Positions 1 to 9,418 of a DNA stretch of 38,014 nt are shown here, one piece after another. Made by a program: the position numbers and the translations under genes. The stretch is from Lactobacillus acetotolerans DSM 20749 = JCM 3825 (GTDB lineage Bacteria > Bacillota > Bacilli > Lactobacillales > Lactobacillaceae), in NCBI RefSeq assembly GCF_001436775.1, contig NZ_AYZC01000012.1:1-38014 (forward strand), in the 5' to 3' direction. Each line of letters opens with the position of its first letter. Position 1 is the stretch's first letter. The notes below the pieces were generated by a model that saw nothing but the letters and a program-made list of their open reading frames with translations, made no database searches and was not told where the DNA came from.

Positions 1-87
1 AGCTGCTTCATTACTGCACTGCTCAAGAACTATTTTCTAAAACATTGGCTTCATGACTTATTTGCGGCAGTGTTGCACTTAATTTGA
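1..87 (+). other. Open frame entering from the window edge; possible end of an IS30-like transposase
   Basis: A plus-strand frame is open from base 1 to a TGA at 85-87 and ends with residues FAAVLHLI. The ending, and the following sequence GTGTTGCACTTAATTTGATA, remind me of IS30-family transposases of lactobacilli, where the stop lies in or near the right inverted repeat. Only 28 codons are visible, no transposase motif can be checked, and the frame could be chance. The other end of any element lies outside the window. Confidence 0.2.
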
Positions 88-102
88 TAATTCAGGCTTT
101 TT

Positions 103-138
103 ATTAAAAAAAGAGTTGGGTATTTTACCCAGCTCCTT
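103..138 (-). terminator. Rho-independent terminator of the ABC exporter operon
   Basis: An inverted repeat pairs 113-122 with 126-135 around a 3-nt loop (one G-U pair). Read on the minus strand it is followed by a run of seven T. It lies 55 bases past the stop of the last exporter gene. Confidence 0.85.
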
Positions 139-192
139 AAATCTATCACAAATAGTAATATTTTTTCACTATATTATGTTAATTAACAATTT

Positions 193-2064
193 TTACTCAA
201 TTTCTTTCTTACCGGTATATAGCTCATAGTAATAACCCCTTTGAGCCAGCAATTGTTTATGATTACCTTTTTCAATAATATGACCATGGTCAAGTACCAT
301 AATCAAATCAGAGTTAACAATCGTAGATAGACGGTGCGCAATTACGAAACTGGTTCTACCAGCAAGCAAGTTATCCATACCTGCCTGAACCAACTTCTCA
401 GTCTGCGTATCAATACTTGAGGTGGCCTCATCGAGAATCATTACCGGTTCATCGGCAATCATTGCTCTCGCGATACTGAGTAATTGCATCTGCCCTTGAG
501 ACAAATCCCCACCTTCACCATCGATTACGGTTTGATAACCTTCATCAAGGTGGTGGATAAATTCATCAGCGTGTGACAAATGAGCCGCCTGGTAGACGTC
601 GTCATCACTTGCCTCCGGATTACCAAAACGGATATTATCCATAACGGTACCGGTAAACATGTGCGTATCCTGTAAAACGATGGAAAGCGAGTGCCGCAGG
701 TCATCCTTCTTAATCCTATTGATCGGGATACCATCATAAGTGATCGTTCCTGAATCAATTTCATAAAAACGGTTAAGCATGTTAGAAATAGTGGTCTTAC
801 CAGCACCGGTTTGACCAACTAGAGCTACCTTCTCTCCAGGTTTGGCATCAAGTGAAATATTATACAGGATCTGCTTATCTGGTGAATAGCTAAAGTTGAC
901 ATTGTCAAAAACAATGTGCCCCTTAACCGTTACTTGTTTGATTGAACCATCTTTTTGCGGTACATTCCAGTGCCAGGCACCCTTAACACTTTGATTCTTA
1001 GAAATAGTGATGTCACCACTATCAACTTCAGATGGCTCATCTTCTAGGTCAAAGATTCTCTTAGCACCGGCTAAAGCCATAACAATTGAGTTCAACTGTT
1101 GTGATATTTGAGCAATCGGTTGGGTAAATTGCTTTGATAATTGGAGAAAGGCCCCAATAACACCTAAGGACAATGGTGCCCAACCTTCAATTGCAACGGC
1201 TCCGCCAAGAACAGCGATAATAACATAAAGTAAGTTACCTAAATTACCCATGATTGGGAATAGGATCGTGGAGTAGGTATTGGCTTTACCAGAGGCTTGA
1301 CGCAAAGCTTCATTATACTTATTAAAATTAGCTTTGGCATCGGGTTCATGACTAAAAACCTTAATAACTTTCAAACCATTGAGCATTTCTTCATTATAAC
1401 CATTGACTTGCCCCAATTCTCTTTGTTGAGATTGGAAGTAGTGGCTTGATCTGGTTGTTAAGAAACGGACAATCCCCAGTGACAATGCAAAAATTATCAT
1501 TGAGAAAATAGTCAGTTGCCAACTTAAACTAAACATGGCAATTATGACGAAGAATAAGTTCAATGCGGAATTCATAAATTGCGGGATAGACTGTGAGATC
1601 ATCTGCATCAAAGTATCAATATCGTTGGTATAACGACTCATGATATCGCCATAATCGTTTTGATCAAAGTATGAAATTGGTAATGTCTCCATATGGGTAA
1701 ACATTTCATTACGAACACGGTACTGAACCTTTTGTGCTAAAACACCCATTAACATTGTAAAGAAGTAGTTGGAAATAAAGCCGATGGCATAAATACCAAA
1801 CATTACCTCAATAGCGGTGAGAAGTGGACCATAGTTAGGATGCGCTTCCTTAGTTAACGGCATAATATAATCATTAATCAGCCGCTCAATAAAGAGTGAA
1901 CCAGTAACTGCAGAACCAGCTGCTAATACAATCGCAATCATGGAAGTGATGAGCATCCATGGACTAGTGCTGTTTACCAGCTTAAGCAGACGCCACAGAG
2001 TGGCTCCACGCTTACCTCGCATGTTATCATTCTTAGTTTTTGCTGCTTTATCCAAACTGCTCAC
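193..2064 (-). CDS. ABC exporter half-transporter (transmembrane plus ATPase domain)
   Basis: This is one half of a heterodimeric type-I (MsbA-like) ABC exporter, comparable to B. subtilis YfiB/YfiC and lactococcal LmrCD; the substrate is unknown, with drugs, peptides or lipids possible. About six membrane segments fill residues 30-320 and the ATPase domain follows. Walker A is GQTGAGKT and the Walker B end is MILDEATSS, so the catalytic glutamate is present. The signature is LSQGQ instead of LSGGQ, which is the usual mark of the half that supplies the defective signature to the degenerate site. An extra stretch at about 345-380 separates the membrane and nucleotide-binding domains. Translation starts at GTG directly after the stop of the partner gene, implying translational coupling. 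Family assignment is firm; substrate is not. Confidence 0.92.
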   Translation of the reverse strand: MSSLDKAAKTKNDNMRGKRGATLWRLLKLVNSTSPWMLITSMIAIVLAAGSAVTGSLFIERLINDYIMPLTKEAHPNYGPLLTAIEVMFGIYAIGFISNYFFTMLMGVLAQKVQYRVRNEMFTHMETLPISYFDQNDYGDIMSRYTNDIDTLMQMISQSIPQFMNSALNLFFVIIAMFSLSWQLTIFSMIIFALSLGIVRFLTTRSSHYFQSQQRELGQVNGYNEEMLNGLKVIKVFSHEPDAKANFNKYNEALRQASGKANTYSTILFPIMGNLGNLLYVIIAVLGGAVAIEGWAPLSLGVIGAFLQLSKQFTQPIAQISQQLNSIVMALAGAKRIFDLEDEPSEVDSGDITISKNQSVKGAWHWNVPQKDGSIKQVTVKGHIVFDNVNFSYSPDKQILYNISLDAKPGEKVALVGQTGAGKTTISNMLNRFYEIDSGTITYDGIPINRIKKDDLRHSLSIVLQDTHMFTGTVMDNIRFGNPEASDDDVYQAAHLSHADEFIHHLDEGYQTVIDGEGGDLSQGQMQLLSIARAMIADEPVMILDEATSSIDTQTEKLVQAGMDNLLAGRTSFVIAHRLSTIVNSDLIMVLDHGHIIEKGNHKQLLAQRGYYYELYTGKKEIE

Positions 2065-3789
2065 CTACTTTCCCTGTTCTTCTTGGAACTTAGCAATTGA
2101 ACTGTAAAGATCATTACGCTTCATCAATTCATCATGTGTACCAATATCCTGAATCTTACCATCATTCATAACGATAATTCTATTTGCATCTTTAATTGAA
2201 ACGATTCGTTGAGAAATAATGATCTTCGTTGTATTAGGCATATCACGTGCCAAAGCTTGGCGAATTTGCCGTTCAGTATCGGTATCAACAGCGGAGGTAG
2301 AATCATCAAGAATTAAAATCTTAGGATTCTTCAATAATGCACGAGCAATGGTAATTCTTTGCTTTTGTCCACCAGAAACATTGTTCCCGCCTTGTTCAAC
2401 CATCGTATTATATTGATCAGGCATTTCACGAATAAAATCATCCGCATGGGCAATTTTAGCAGCTGCCACAATTTGGTCATCAGTTGCGTTTTCATTGCCC
2501 CACTTCAGATTGTCCTTGATTGTTCCTGAGAATAAAACATTATTTTGCAAAACCATGGCAACATTGTCACGCAAAGTCTTTAGATCATAAGATTTAACGT
2601 TGTGACCAGCTACACGGACAGCTCCAGAGGTTACATCATATAGACGCGGAATCATGGAAACTAAAGTTGACTTCGATGATCCGGTTTTACCAATTATTCC
2701 GATCGTTTCACCTGGCCGAATATCCAAATTAATATCATTTAAGGCTAAGTCTTTATCAGCAGGATCATATTTAAAGTTAACGTGGTCAAAGACAACTTCA
2801 CCATTAGTTAATTGCTTAAGGGGCTTTCTTGGATTCTTAATCGTAGGCTTTTCATTAATTACGTCAGCAATACGTCTGCCACTAGCACTAGAAACAACCA
2901 ATTGGGTGGTGATCATAGCTAAAATATTCAAACTAAATAAAACTGAGTTTGAATAGGTAAACATTGAAATCAGTTGACCCGTTTGTAACGTTCCACCAAC
3001 AACTTCATGTGCACCAAACCAGCAAATTGCTAAGTTTGAAATATTCAAAATTGCCACAACAACAAATGCATCTAATGACAAAATCTTTTGGACAGCAGCG
3101 AACAACTTATAAATAAAGCCGGAAGCTTTTTTAAATTTCTTAACCTGCGGTTTTTCTTGCACGTAAGTCTTGACTTCACGAATCCCACGAACATTTTCAC
3201 GAACTACTTGATTCATTTTATCGTAGCCCCTGAAAACTTTAGGGAAGTATGGGTATGCCCACTTAATAATCAAAGTTAACAAAATAGCAAAAACTGGTGC
3301 AATTACGGCAAAGATAATCGATAAACGCGGACTAATAACCACAGACATGATTACAGAAATAATTAACATCATTGGGGCTCTAACCGCAATTCTGATCAAC
3401 ATTTGGTAAGCCATCTGAACGTTATTAACATCCGTGGTCATACGAGTAACTAAACTGGAACTTGAAAACTTATCAATGTTTTCAAAAGAATAGTCTTGGA
3501 TATTGTAGAACATATCTTTACGTAAATTAGAAGCAAAACCAGCGGCAGCGTGTGCGGATACGTAACTGGCACTACCACCCAAACATAAAGAAATAAGAGT
3601 GACAATTAAAAGCAAAACTCCCCATTTATTAATATAGGCGAGGTTACCCTTCATTATTCCTTTGTCAATCAAAATACCGACAAAATACGGGATCAGCATT
3701 TCAATTAAAGCTTCACCAATAACAAATAATGGTGATAGCAACGACAAATTTTTATATTGACGAATTGATTTGCGTAATGTATTGACCAA
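2065..3789 (-). CDS. ABC exporter half-transporter (degenerate ATPase partner)
   Basis: This is the partner half of the heterodimeric exporter, with about six membrane segments (residues 15-300) and a C-terminal ATPase domain. Walker A reads GKTGSSKST, with serine in place of the glycine before lysine. The signature VSGGQ is close to canonical. Walker B reads ILDDSTSAVD, with aspartate where the catalytic glutamate normally sits. Together with LSQGQ in the partner, this predicts one canonical and one non-hydrolytic site, the known pattern for LmrCD/TM287-288-type exporters. The start is TTG, six bases after a strong AGGAGG; no better ATG exists nearby. It is the first gene of the two-gene minus-strand operon. 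Confidence 0.92.
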   Translation of the reverse strand: MVNTLRKSIRQYKNLSLLSPLFVIGEALIEMLIPYFVGILIDKGIMKGNLAYINKWGVLLLIVTLISLCLGGSASYVSAHAAAGFASNLRKDMFYNIQDYSFENIDKFSSSSLVTRMTTDVNNVQMAYQMLIRIAVRAPMMLIISVIMSVVISPRLSIIFAVIAPVFAILLTLIIKWAYPYFPKVFRGYDKMNQVVRENVRGIREVKTYVQEKPQVKKFKKASGFIYKLFAAVQKILSLDAFVVVAILNISNLAICWFGAHEVVGGTLQTGQLISMFTYSNSVLFSLNILAMITTQLVVSSASGRRIADVINEKPTIKNPRKPLKQLTNGEVVFDHVNFKYDPADKDLALNDINLDIRPGETIGIIGKTGSSKSTLVSMIPRLYDVTSGAVRVAGHNVKSYDLKTLRDNVAMVLQNNVLFSGTIKDNLKWGNENATDDQIVAAAKIAHADDFIREMPDQYNTMVEQGGNNVSGGQKQRITIARALLKNPKILILDDSTSAVDTDTERQIRQALARDMPNTTKIIISQRIVSIKDANRIIVMNDGKIQDIGTHDELMKRNDLYSSIAKFQEEQGK

Positions 3790-3848
3790 ATTAGACCTCC
3801 TTCTTTTTTAAACAATAACAATACAGTCTTTTATGTGTATAAAAACTT

Positions 3849-3892
3849 TAAAAAAGGATAAATAGGATTTCTCACCTATTTATCCCTTTTTT
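3849..3892. terminator. Bidirectional terminator upstream of the ABC exporter
   Basis: An 11-bp perfect stem (3856-3866 with 3875-3885) is flanked by five A on the left and a T-run on the right. It can end the minus-strand ychF/DUF1129 transcript before the exporter promoter. Confidence 0.8.
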
Positions 3893-3937
3893 AATAACTG
3901 ATTATTCAGTATATACCTATTTTTAGTAAGAAGCACA

Positions 3938-4756
3938 TCATTTGCGTCGAGGATTGGCATTAAATGTAGACCCGACAATATGATGATATCTTCTAAACAA
4001 CCAACGAATACCATAAGCTACAACAGCAATAACAAGGTTAACCATTCCTGGAAGAACCGGGTTGATAACACGTAAGCCTGGAAGTGAGAGTACCCAAATC
4101 CAAACAAATAACACGGCTAATATTCCGACCATTCCTAAAATCAATTTAGCCCACGGAGTCTTTCCTTTCTTGCCAGAAGCAGCGGGAGCGATCCAATCAT
4201 TGTACTTAGTCATAAATACTCCCATCAAGGCACCAACACTGATTAAAGTGAGGATACCCATTTGTGAGTTGTAGGTTTGCTTCCCATTTTGGAACAAACC
4301 AATTATGCCGTACAAACCAACGAAAATCGCTATATAGAGCAGTGCGCTGTCAACTACAACTTGCCAAAACGGTATGTCGCCCAGCTTCTTCTTTTTCGGG
4401 CTTAACATGTCTGCCGCCTTTAATTTAGGTGATTGCATGTAAAGTCCATTAGCAGGTTGACCGCGGTGTTGGGCAATAATAATTTCTACTAAAAGTGCAT
4501 CTACTTTTGCTTTGGCATCGCTAGCACTTAAATGCCCTTGTGACTCTATCTCTTTTTGTAAACGGTAAACATAATCTGAATTCTTGTTACTCAGTTTACT
4601 TCTGAGTTCTTCAGGACCCATATGCTTAAGCTGATCATCCTTATCCTCAGCAGATACTTTATTCTTTAATTTTTCTTGTTTATTAACGTCAATTTTAGAA
4701 GTATCTTCTGCGTTTCCAGCTACCGTTTGCTTTTTATCTTTATTTTCTTCAGCCAT
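3938..4756 (-). CDS. DUF1129-family membrane protein
   Basis: A 272-residue membrane protein of unknown function. Residues 1-60 are strongly charged and rich in Lys, Asp and Glu; a helical region covers about 60-120 and four hydrophobic segments fill about 130-250. Its pattern and its place directly after ychF match the DUF1129 proteins of lactobacilli and relatives. The start ATG has AGGGG seven bases upstream and lies 8 bases after the ychF stop, so the two are probably co-transcribed. No catalytic motif is visible. Family call is moderate to good, function unknown. Confidence 0.75.
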   Translation of the reverse strand: MAEENKDKKQTVAGNAEDTSKIDVNKQEKLKNKVSAEDKDDQLKHMGPEELRSKLSNKNSDYVYRLQKEIESQGHLSASDAKAKVDALLVEIIIAQHRGQPANGLYMQSPKLKAADMLSPKKKKLGDIPFWQVVVDSALLYIAIFVGLYGIIGLFQNGKQTYNSQMGILTLISVGALMGVFMTKYNDWIAPAASGKKGKTPWAKLILGMVGILAVLFVWIWVLSLPGLRVINPVLPGMVNLVIAVVAYGIRWLFRRYHHIVGSTFNANPRRK

Positions 4757-4764
4757 TCTAACCC

Positions 4765-5865
4765 CTAAACGTTAAATCTAAATTGAATAATGTCGCCATC
4801 TTGAACCTCATAATCCTTGCCTTCAAGGCGAAGCTTCCCAGCCTCTTTAACCTTTGCCATAGTTTCATACTTATCTAAGTCTGTATATGAAACTACTTCG
4901 GCACGAATAAAGCCACGCTCAAAATCAGAGTGAATAATACCAGCAACTTGTGGGGCCTTCATTCCCTTATGGAACGTCCATGCACGGGTTTCAGGACCAC
5001 CAGCCGTAAAGAAAGTTCTTAAGCCTAAGATGTGGTAAGCTGCCCGAATCAAACGGTTCAAGCCAGGCTCCTTAACACCTTCTGCTTCTAAGAATTCTTG
5101 TTTGTCTTTATCGTCTAACCCGGCAATCTCCTCTTCGGCTGCAGCAGAAATACCTAAACATTCAGCGCCTTCACTATCGGCGTGTTTCTTAACAATTTGG
5201 TAGTACTTATCCTTTTCAGGATCAGCCATTGAATCCTCGGCAATATTTGCAACGTAAATAACAGGTTTAGCAGTTAAAAGGAACAAGCCCTTAACAATCT
5301 TTTGTTCATCTTTATTAAACTTGATTGAACGAACTGCCTTACCGTCTTCCAAAACCGGCTTGATTTTTTGCAAAACTGCGTATTCAGCTTTAGCATCTTT
5401 ATCATTTTGCTGAGCGGTCTTTTTAACCTTATTAATGCGGCGGTTAACAGCATCAAGGTCAGAGATGGCTAATTCCAAGTTAATGGTGTTGATGTCTTCT
5501 TCGGGATCAACTTTACCGGTAACGGAGGTAATATTACCGTCGTCAAAGGCACGAACAACGTGAATAATTGCATCTGTTTGACGAATATTTTCCAAGAACT
5601 TGTTACCAAGTCCTTCACCCTTTGAGGCACCTTTTACCAATCCGGCAATATCAGTAAATTCAAAAGTAGTGTGAACTATCTTCTTAGCAGGAATTAATTC
5701 TTGAATTCTTGTAAGACGTTTATCTGGTACTTCAACCATTCCCACATTTGGTTCAATCGTAGCAAATGGATAGTTGGCCATCTCAGCACCAGCTTTTGTA
5801 ATCGCATTGAACAAAGTTGACTTACCAACGTTAGGCAAACCTACAATCCCAGCAGTTAATGACAT
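4765..5865 (-). CDS. ychF: YchF/Ola1-type ribosome-associated ATPase
   Basis: An Obg-related P-loop NTPase that prefers ATP over GTP, binds ribosomes and is linked to stress responses in other bacteria. The N-terminus carries the P-loop GLPNVGKST (residues 7-15), then DIAG (switch II region). The base-specificity motif is N-(I)-A-E (VANIAED) instead of NKxD, which explains the ATP preference. A coiled-coil insertion lies near 130-200 and a TGS-like C-terminal domain ends in DGDIIQFRFNV. Length of 366 is standard. Upstream AGGAT serves as ribosome binding site. In B. subtilis the orthologue yyaF also lies next to the soj/spo0J block. Confidence 0.96.
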   Translation of the reverse strand: MSLTAGIVGLPNVGKSTLFNAITKAGAEMANYPFATIEPNVGMVEVPDKRLTRIQELIPAKKIVHTTFEFTDIAGLVKGASKGEGLGNKFLENIRQTDAIIHVVRAFDDGNITSVTGKVDPEEDINTINLELAISDLDAVNRRINKVKKTAQQNDKDAKAEYAVLQKIKPVLEDGKAVRSIKFNKDEQKIVKGLFLLTAKPVIYVANIAEDSMADPEKDKYYQIVKKHADSEGAECLGISAAAEEEIAGLDDKDKQEFLEAEGVKEPGLNRLIRAAYHILGLRTFFTAGGPETRAWTFHKGMKAPQVAGIIHSDFERGFIRAEVVSYTDLDKYETMAKVKEAGKLRLEGKDYEVQDGDIIQFRFNV

Positions 5866-5915
5866 TTTTATCCTCTTTTTCTTTTAATTAATATTCTTAG
5901 TTACCTAGTTTTATT

Positions 5916-6179
5916 TTAAGCAAAATCTGGCCGAATGATATGATCTTTCGGAACATAAAACTTCTTTTTTACGTTTACCGGATCATTTGCTTTAGTTAAA
6001 ACCTTCTTTAACTTATGTGTAAATTCAGCACGCGGCATCATCACAATGCGACCACAACCCATACATTTAAGTCGAATATCTGCACCCACACGTAAGATTT
6101 CCCAATCATTTGTTTTACAAACATGGGGCTTTTTCATTTGCACAGTATCAGCCAAACCATATGCATCATTTTTATTCAT
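5916..6179 (-). CDS. DUF951 family small zinc-ribbon-like protein
   Basis: A small soluble protein of 87 residues (YyzM-like), widely found between parB and ychF in Firmicutes; function unknown. The conserved pattern is visible: MKKPHVCKTNDWEILRVGAD, then RLKCMGCGRIVMMPR, with three Cys that may bind metal. I place the start at the ATG at 6179-6177, which has AGGTG nine bases upstream. An in-frame GTG at 6191 would overlap that ribosome binding site and is less likely. The start overlaps the 3' end of parB by 8 bases, suggesting coupled translation. Confidence 0.88.
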   Translation of the reverse strand: MNKNDAYGLADTVQMKKPHVCKTNDWEILRVGADIRLKCMGCGRIVMMPRAEFTHKLKKVLTKANDPVNVKKKFYVPKDHIIRPDFA

Positions 6180-7059
6180 CAAGATCAACACCTAAAATAT
6201 CAAGTATTTTATTCAATTCATCAACTGAACCGAAATTAATGGAAAGGTGACCCTTCCCCTTCTTAGTCTCAGAAATGTTAACACTAGAACCAAATTTATT
6301 AGAAAGCTGACTTTCGCTAGCCCGAATGAAGGCAGACTTATGAGTGGTCTTCTTACGCGGCTTTTTGGCATTAAGTGAAGAAATGAGTGCCTCAACTTTA
6401 CGGACAGGCATCCCTTCCTTAACAACCTTCTTAGCTACTTCATCAATCTTATCCTTATCCTTAAGGCCGAGTAACGTTCTGGCTTGACCCATTGAAAGGT
6501 CACCGTGTTGCAAAAGATGCTTGGTTTTATTAGGCAAAGTAAGCAGACGCAAATAATTGGCAATGTATGGACGAGATTTTCCCATCCGTTTAGAAACTTC
6601 CTCTTGGGTCAAACCCAAATTCTTTTGTAGCATTTCATAAGCTTGTGCTTCTTCAAGCGGGGTTAAATCTTCCCGCTGCAAGTTTTCTAGTACTGCCACT
6701 TCCATCATTTGACTCTCATCAAAATTACGGATAATAGCAGGGATGGTCTTCTTTTTGGCCATCTTCGAAGCACGAAAACGTCTTTCACCAGCGATAATTT
6801 CGTAACCATTAACCGATTTACGAATAATAATGGGCTGAAAAACACCATTTTCCTTAATAGAATCAGACAATTCTTTTAAACTCTTATCATCAAAATTCTT
6901 TCTTGGTTGATAAGGGTTGGGGCGAATCTCACTTAGAGAAATATCCTGAATTTCTTCATCATTATTCTCAACTTGGGGTTCATCCTCAAATAATGCCTCA
7001 ATACCGCGGCCTAAGCCGCCCTTCTTCTTTGTTTTTTTATTTTTGGAGTCTCTTGTCAT
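6172..7059 (-). CDS. parB: Chromosome-partitioning protein ParB (Spo0J)
   Basis: A CTP-dependent DNA clamp that loads at parS sites, spreads, and recruits SMC to the origin region. The N-terminus has the Spo0J hallmark GGLGRGIEALF, followed by the ParB/Srx-like domain (NPYQPRKNFD; the CTP-site motif AGERRFRA) and the central helix-turn-helix (LTQEEVSKRMGKSRPYIANY). A C-terminal dimerisation domain ends the 295 residues. The N-terminal signature separates it from the neighbouring noc, which lacks it. Its start overlaps the parA stop by 23 bases. Confidence 0.96.
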   Translation of the reverse strand: MTRDSKNKKTKKKGGLGRGIEALFEDEPQVENNDEEIQDISLSEIRPNPYQPRKNFDDKSLKELSDSIKENGVFQPIIIRKSVNGYEIIAGERRFRASKMAKKKTIPAIIRNFDESQMMEVAVLENLQREDLTPLEEAQAYEMLQKNLGLTQEEVSKRMGKSRPYIANYLRLLTLPNKTKHLLQHGDLSMGQARTLLGLKDKDKIDEVAKKVVKEGMPVRKVEALISSLNAKKPRKKTTHKSAFIRASESQLSNKFGSSVNISETKKGKGHLSINFGSVDELNKILDILGVDLDE

Positions 7060-7816
7060 GATTCTTTAACACCTCTTTTGCTAAATCATCGTAAACCTCT
7101 GCACCGCGTGAGTTGGGAGCATATTCCGTGATCGGCTGCCCATAACTCGGTGCCTCAGCCAGTTTAGTGATTCTTGGAATAATTGTTTTATAAACTTTTT
7201 TGTCAAAATAAGATTGAACTTCCTTAACAACTTCCGCACCCAAGTTAGTTCTTGAGTCTAGCATCGTTAAGAGAACACCTTCAACGCCAAGGTCCTTATT
7301 AAAGTGCTTTTGTACCAACCGAATAGTATTTAAGAGCTGGCTAAGACCCTCCATAGCATAATACTCACTTTGAACCGGAATTAAAATTGAATCTGATGCT
7401 GTGAAAGCATTAATAGAAAGTTGTCCTAAAGACGGTGGACAATCAATAAAAATAAAATCATAGTCATTGCTAACAGCATCCAAGGCCGACTTAAGACGAG
7501 TTTCACGTGCCATCATACTGATTAGTTCAGTTTCCGCACCGGATAAGTTAATCGTGGCTGGTACAAGGTCTAGCCTTTTAGTTGAAGTATGGAGGATTGT
7601 ATCCTTCAAAGGAATTTCATCAATCAAAACATTATAAATATCTTGTTTGATTGAAGATTTTTCAATTCCTAAACCAGAGGTGGCGTTACCTTGCGGGTCA
7701 ATATCAACAATTAAAACCCGGTAACCACGATTGGCAATCGAAGCTGACAAGTTAATGGTAGTTGTGGTCTTACCAACTCCACCTTTCTGGTTAGCAACCG
7801 AAATTACACTCACCAT
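7037..7816 (-). CDS. parA: Chromosome-partitioning ATPase ParA (Soj)
   Basis: A deviant Walker ATPase that binds DNA as an ATP dimer and works with ParB in origin segregation and control of DnaA. Near the N-terminus lies the deviant Walker A KGGVGKTTT, then DIDPQGNAT (A') and FIDCPPSLG (Walker B). I choose the ATG at 7816, eleven bases after AGGAGG; an upstream in-frame ATG at 7825 is only two bases from that ribosome binding site and so is unlikely. The product is about 259 residues, normal for chromosomal Soj. It is followed by and overlaps parB. Confidence 0.95.
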   Translation of the reverse strand: MVSVISVANQKGGVGKTTTTINLSASIANRGYRVLIVDIDPQGNATSGLGIEKSSIKQDIYNVLIDEIPLKDTILHTSTKRLDLVPATINLSGAETELISMMARETRLKSALDAVSNDYDFIFIDCPPSLGQLSINAFTASDSILIPVQSEYYAMEGLSQLLNTIRLVQKHFNKDLGVEGVLLTMLDSRTNLGAEVVKEVQSYFDKKVYKTIIPRITKLAEAPSYGQPITEYAPNSRGAEVYDDLAKEVLKNHDKRLQK

Positions 7817-7831
7817 ATTTTCCATGACCTC

Positions 7832-8680
7832 CTACTTCCTTTTCAATTCAATAGTAATTACGTAATCGTTAGGATCATGATTTTCCTCAACGTTTACTTT
7901 GATCCCAGATTCTTTGGCTAACTTAACGGCCCGCTTAATCGTATTGATTTGAACCTTTAAGTCCTTAGGCATGCGGTTAACCACACGCTTTTTTTGTTCA
8001 GTTTTACCTTTATTCTTAGCTTTGCGTGCTTTTTTAGTAAAATAACCGTCGACGTCTTTGGCTATATCTTCAGTTTCTTTAACGTTCAAATTGTTAGCTA
8101 AGATTTCATCTAAAACCCGGCCTTGATCCTGCTCACTGAGGCCAACCAAAGCCCGGCCATGCCGAGCAGAAATTTGTCCGCTAGCCAGATAACTTTGCAC
8201 CTTCGGACTCAACTTTAAAAGTCGTAATTTATTAGCCACGTAAGATTGAGACTTACCAATGTTTTTGGCTAAACTAACTTGGGTCAAACCGTTTAGCTTC
8301 ATTAAATTATTATAGGCTTCCGCTTCGTCAATTGGATTCAAATTTTCTCTTTGTAAGTTTTCAATTAATGCAAGTGAGGCAGCCTGGTCATCACTCATAT
8401 TATTGACAATTGCCGGAATCGTTTCCCAATCCAGGCGTTGAGCCGCACGATAACGCCGTTCACCCGCAATAATTTCATAGCCGTCGCCCTTTTCACGGAC
8501 AACAATCGGCTGGAGTAAACCATCTTTATCAAGAGTTGAAGCTAGTTCTCTAATAGAAGCATCAGAAAACTCTCGTCTTGGTTGGTTAGGATTAGCCTTA
8601 ATCTTGGCTAACTCAATGTCCTGAATTTGTTTATCTTTAGGAATTTCATCATGATGTCGAAAAGCAGAAAATAATGACAT
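7832..8680 (-). CDS. noc: Nucleoid occlusion protein Noc (ParB paralogue)
   Basis: A ParB-fold, CTP-binding DNA protein that blocks division-septum assembly over the nucleoid. It has ANPNQPRREFSD, the CTP-site motif AGERRYRAA, and a helix-turn-helix (LTQVSLAKNIGKSQSYVANK), but lacks the N-terminal GLGRGIEALF of Spo0J. In B. subtilis a short N-terminal amphipathic helix anchors Noc to the membrane; here residues 1-9 (MSLFSAFRH) could do the same (inference). The order rsmG-noc-parA-parB supports Noc over a second Spo0J. A clear AGGAGG lies seven bases before the ATG. Confidence 0.9.
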   Translation of the reverse strand: MSLFSAFRHHDEIPKDKQIQDIELAKIKANPNQPRREFSDASIRELASTLDKDGLLQPIVVREKGDGYEIIAGERRYRAAQRLDWETIPAIVNNMSDDQAASLALIENLQRENLNPIDEAEAYNNLMKLNGLTQVSLAKNIGKSQSYVANKLRLLKLSPKVQSYLASGQISARHGRALVGLSEQDQGRVLDEILANNLNVKETEDIAKDVDGYFTKKARKAKNKGKTEQKKRVVNRMPKDLKVQINTIKRAVKLAKESGIKVNVEENHDPNDYVITIELKRK

Positions 8681-8694
8681 ATTTGACCCTCCTA

Positions 8695-9417
8695 TTAATG
8701 TATTGGTTTCCGGTGTGGTGTCCCTGCCTGCCGTGGATATTTCTTAGGTGTTAATTTATCTTTTTGGACAAGAATCAAAGTGCGTTCTTCATCGCTATCT
8801 GGTAAAGTTAACGCCTTAGAAGAGACGACCTTACCACCTAACACAGCAAGTGCTTTTTGGCTGTCTTTCAATTCATCCTCAGCTTTCGGACCCTTAAGCA
8901 CAATAAAGTAACCTCCTTTTTTAACAAGGGGCAAACAATATTCACTTAATATTGGCATTTTAGCAACTGCACGAGCCGTAACAATATCAAACTTCTCTCG
9001 GTACAATTTGTTTTGGCCGACATCTTCGGCGCGACCATGAACCAAAGTCACATCTTGTAAATTCAATTCAGCGATTAACCCCTTCAAAAAAGTTAGCCGC
9101 TTAGCTAATGAATCAACGATTGTTACCCTTAAAGTTGGTTGCAAAATTTTGAGTGGTAATGATGGAAAGCCCGCACCAGAACCAACATCACATAAGGTAG
9201 CATTTTCTTTAAAAACTTTTTTAAAGGTAAATAATGGAGTGAGGCTATCAAAGAAATGTTTCAAATAAACATCGTCTTCCTCAGTTATTCTCGTGAGGTT
9301 GACGTGTTCATTCGCTGTAAGCAAATCTTTAAAATAAAGTTTAAATTGTTTCTTTTGTTCGTCAGTTAATCTAAAATTATATTTTGATAATTCTTGGACA
9401 AATTGTTCAGGATTCAT
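8695..9417 (-). CDS. rsmG: 16S rRNA (guanine-527-N7)-methyltransferase RsmG (GidB)
   Basis: An AdoMet-dependent methyltransferase for m7G527 of 16S rRNA; loss gives low-level streptomycin resistance in other bacteria. The glycine-rich AdoMet loop [16 protein letters not shown] lies near residues 78-93, followed by [14 protein letters not shown] and VTARAVA, as in GidB. The 240-residue length is standard, and the C-terminus is basic. Its ribosome binding site GGGTG lies inside a short inverted repeat (9419-9443), so translation could be affected by structure or protein binding there. Confidence 0.95.
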   Translation of the reverse strand: MNPEQFVQELSKYNFRLTDEQKKQFKLYFKDLLTANEHVNLTRITEEDDVYLKHFFDSLTPLFTFKKVFKENATLCDVGSGAGFPSLPLKILQPTLRVTIVDSLAKRLTFLKGLIAELNLQDVTLVHGRAEDVGQNKLYREKFDIVTARAVAKMPILSEYCLPLVKKGGYFIVLKGPKAEDELKDSQKALAVLGGKVVSSKALTLPDSDEERTLILVQKDKLTPKKYPRQAGTPHRKPIH

Positions 9418-9418
9418 T

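Noticed and set aside
7495-7512. CACGTG-centred sequence inside parA as a parS site
   Set aside because: Only the left half and the core match (about 11 of 16 bases); the right half does not, so I do not call it parS.
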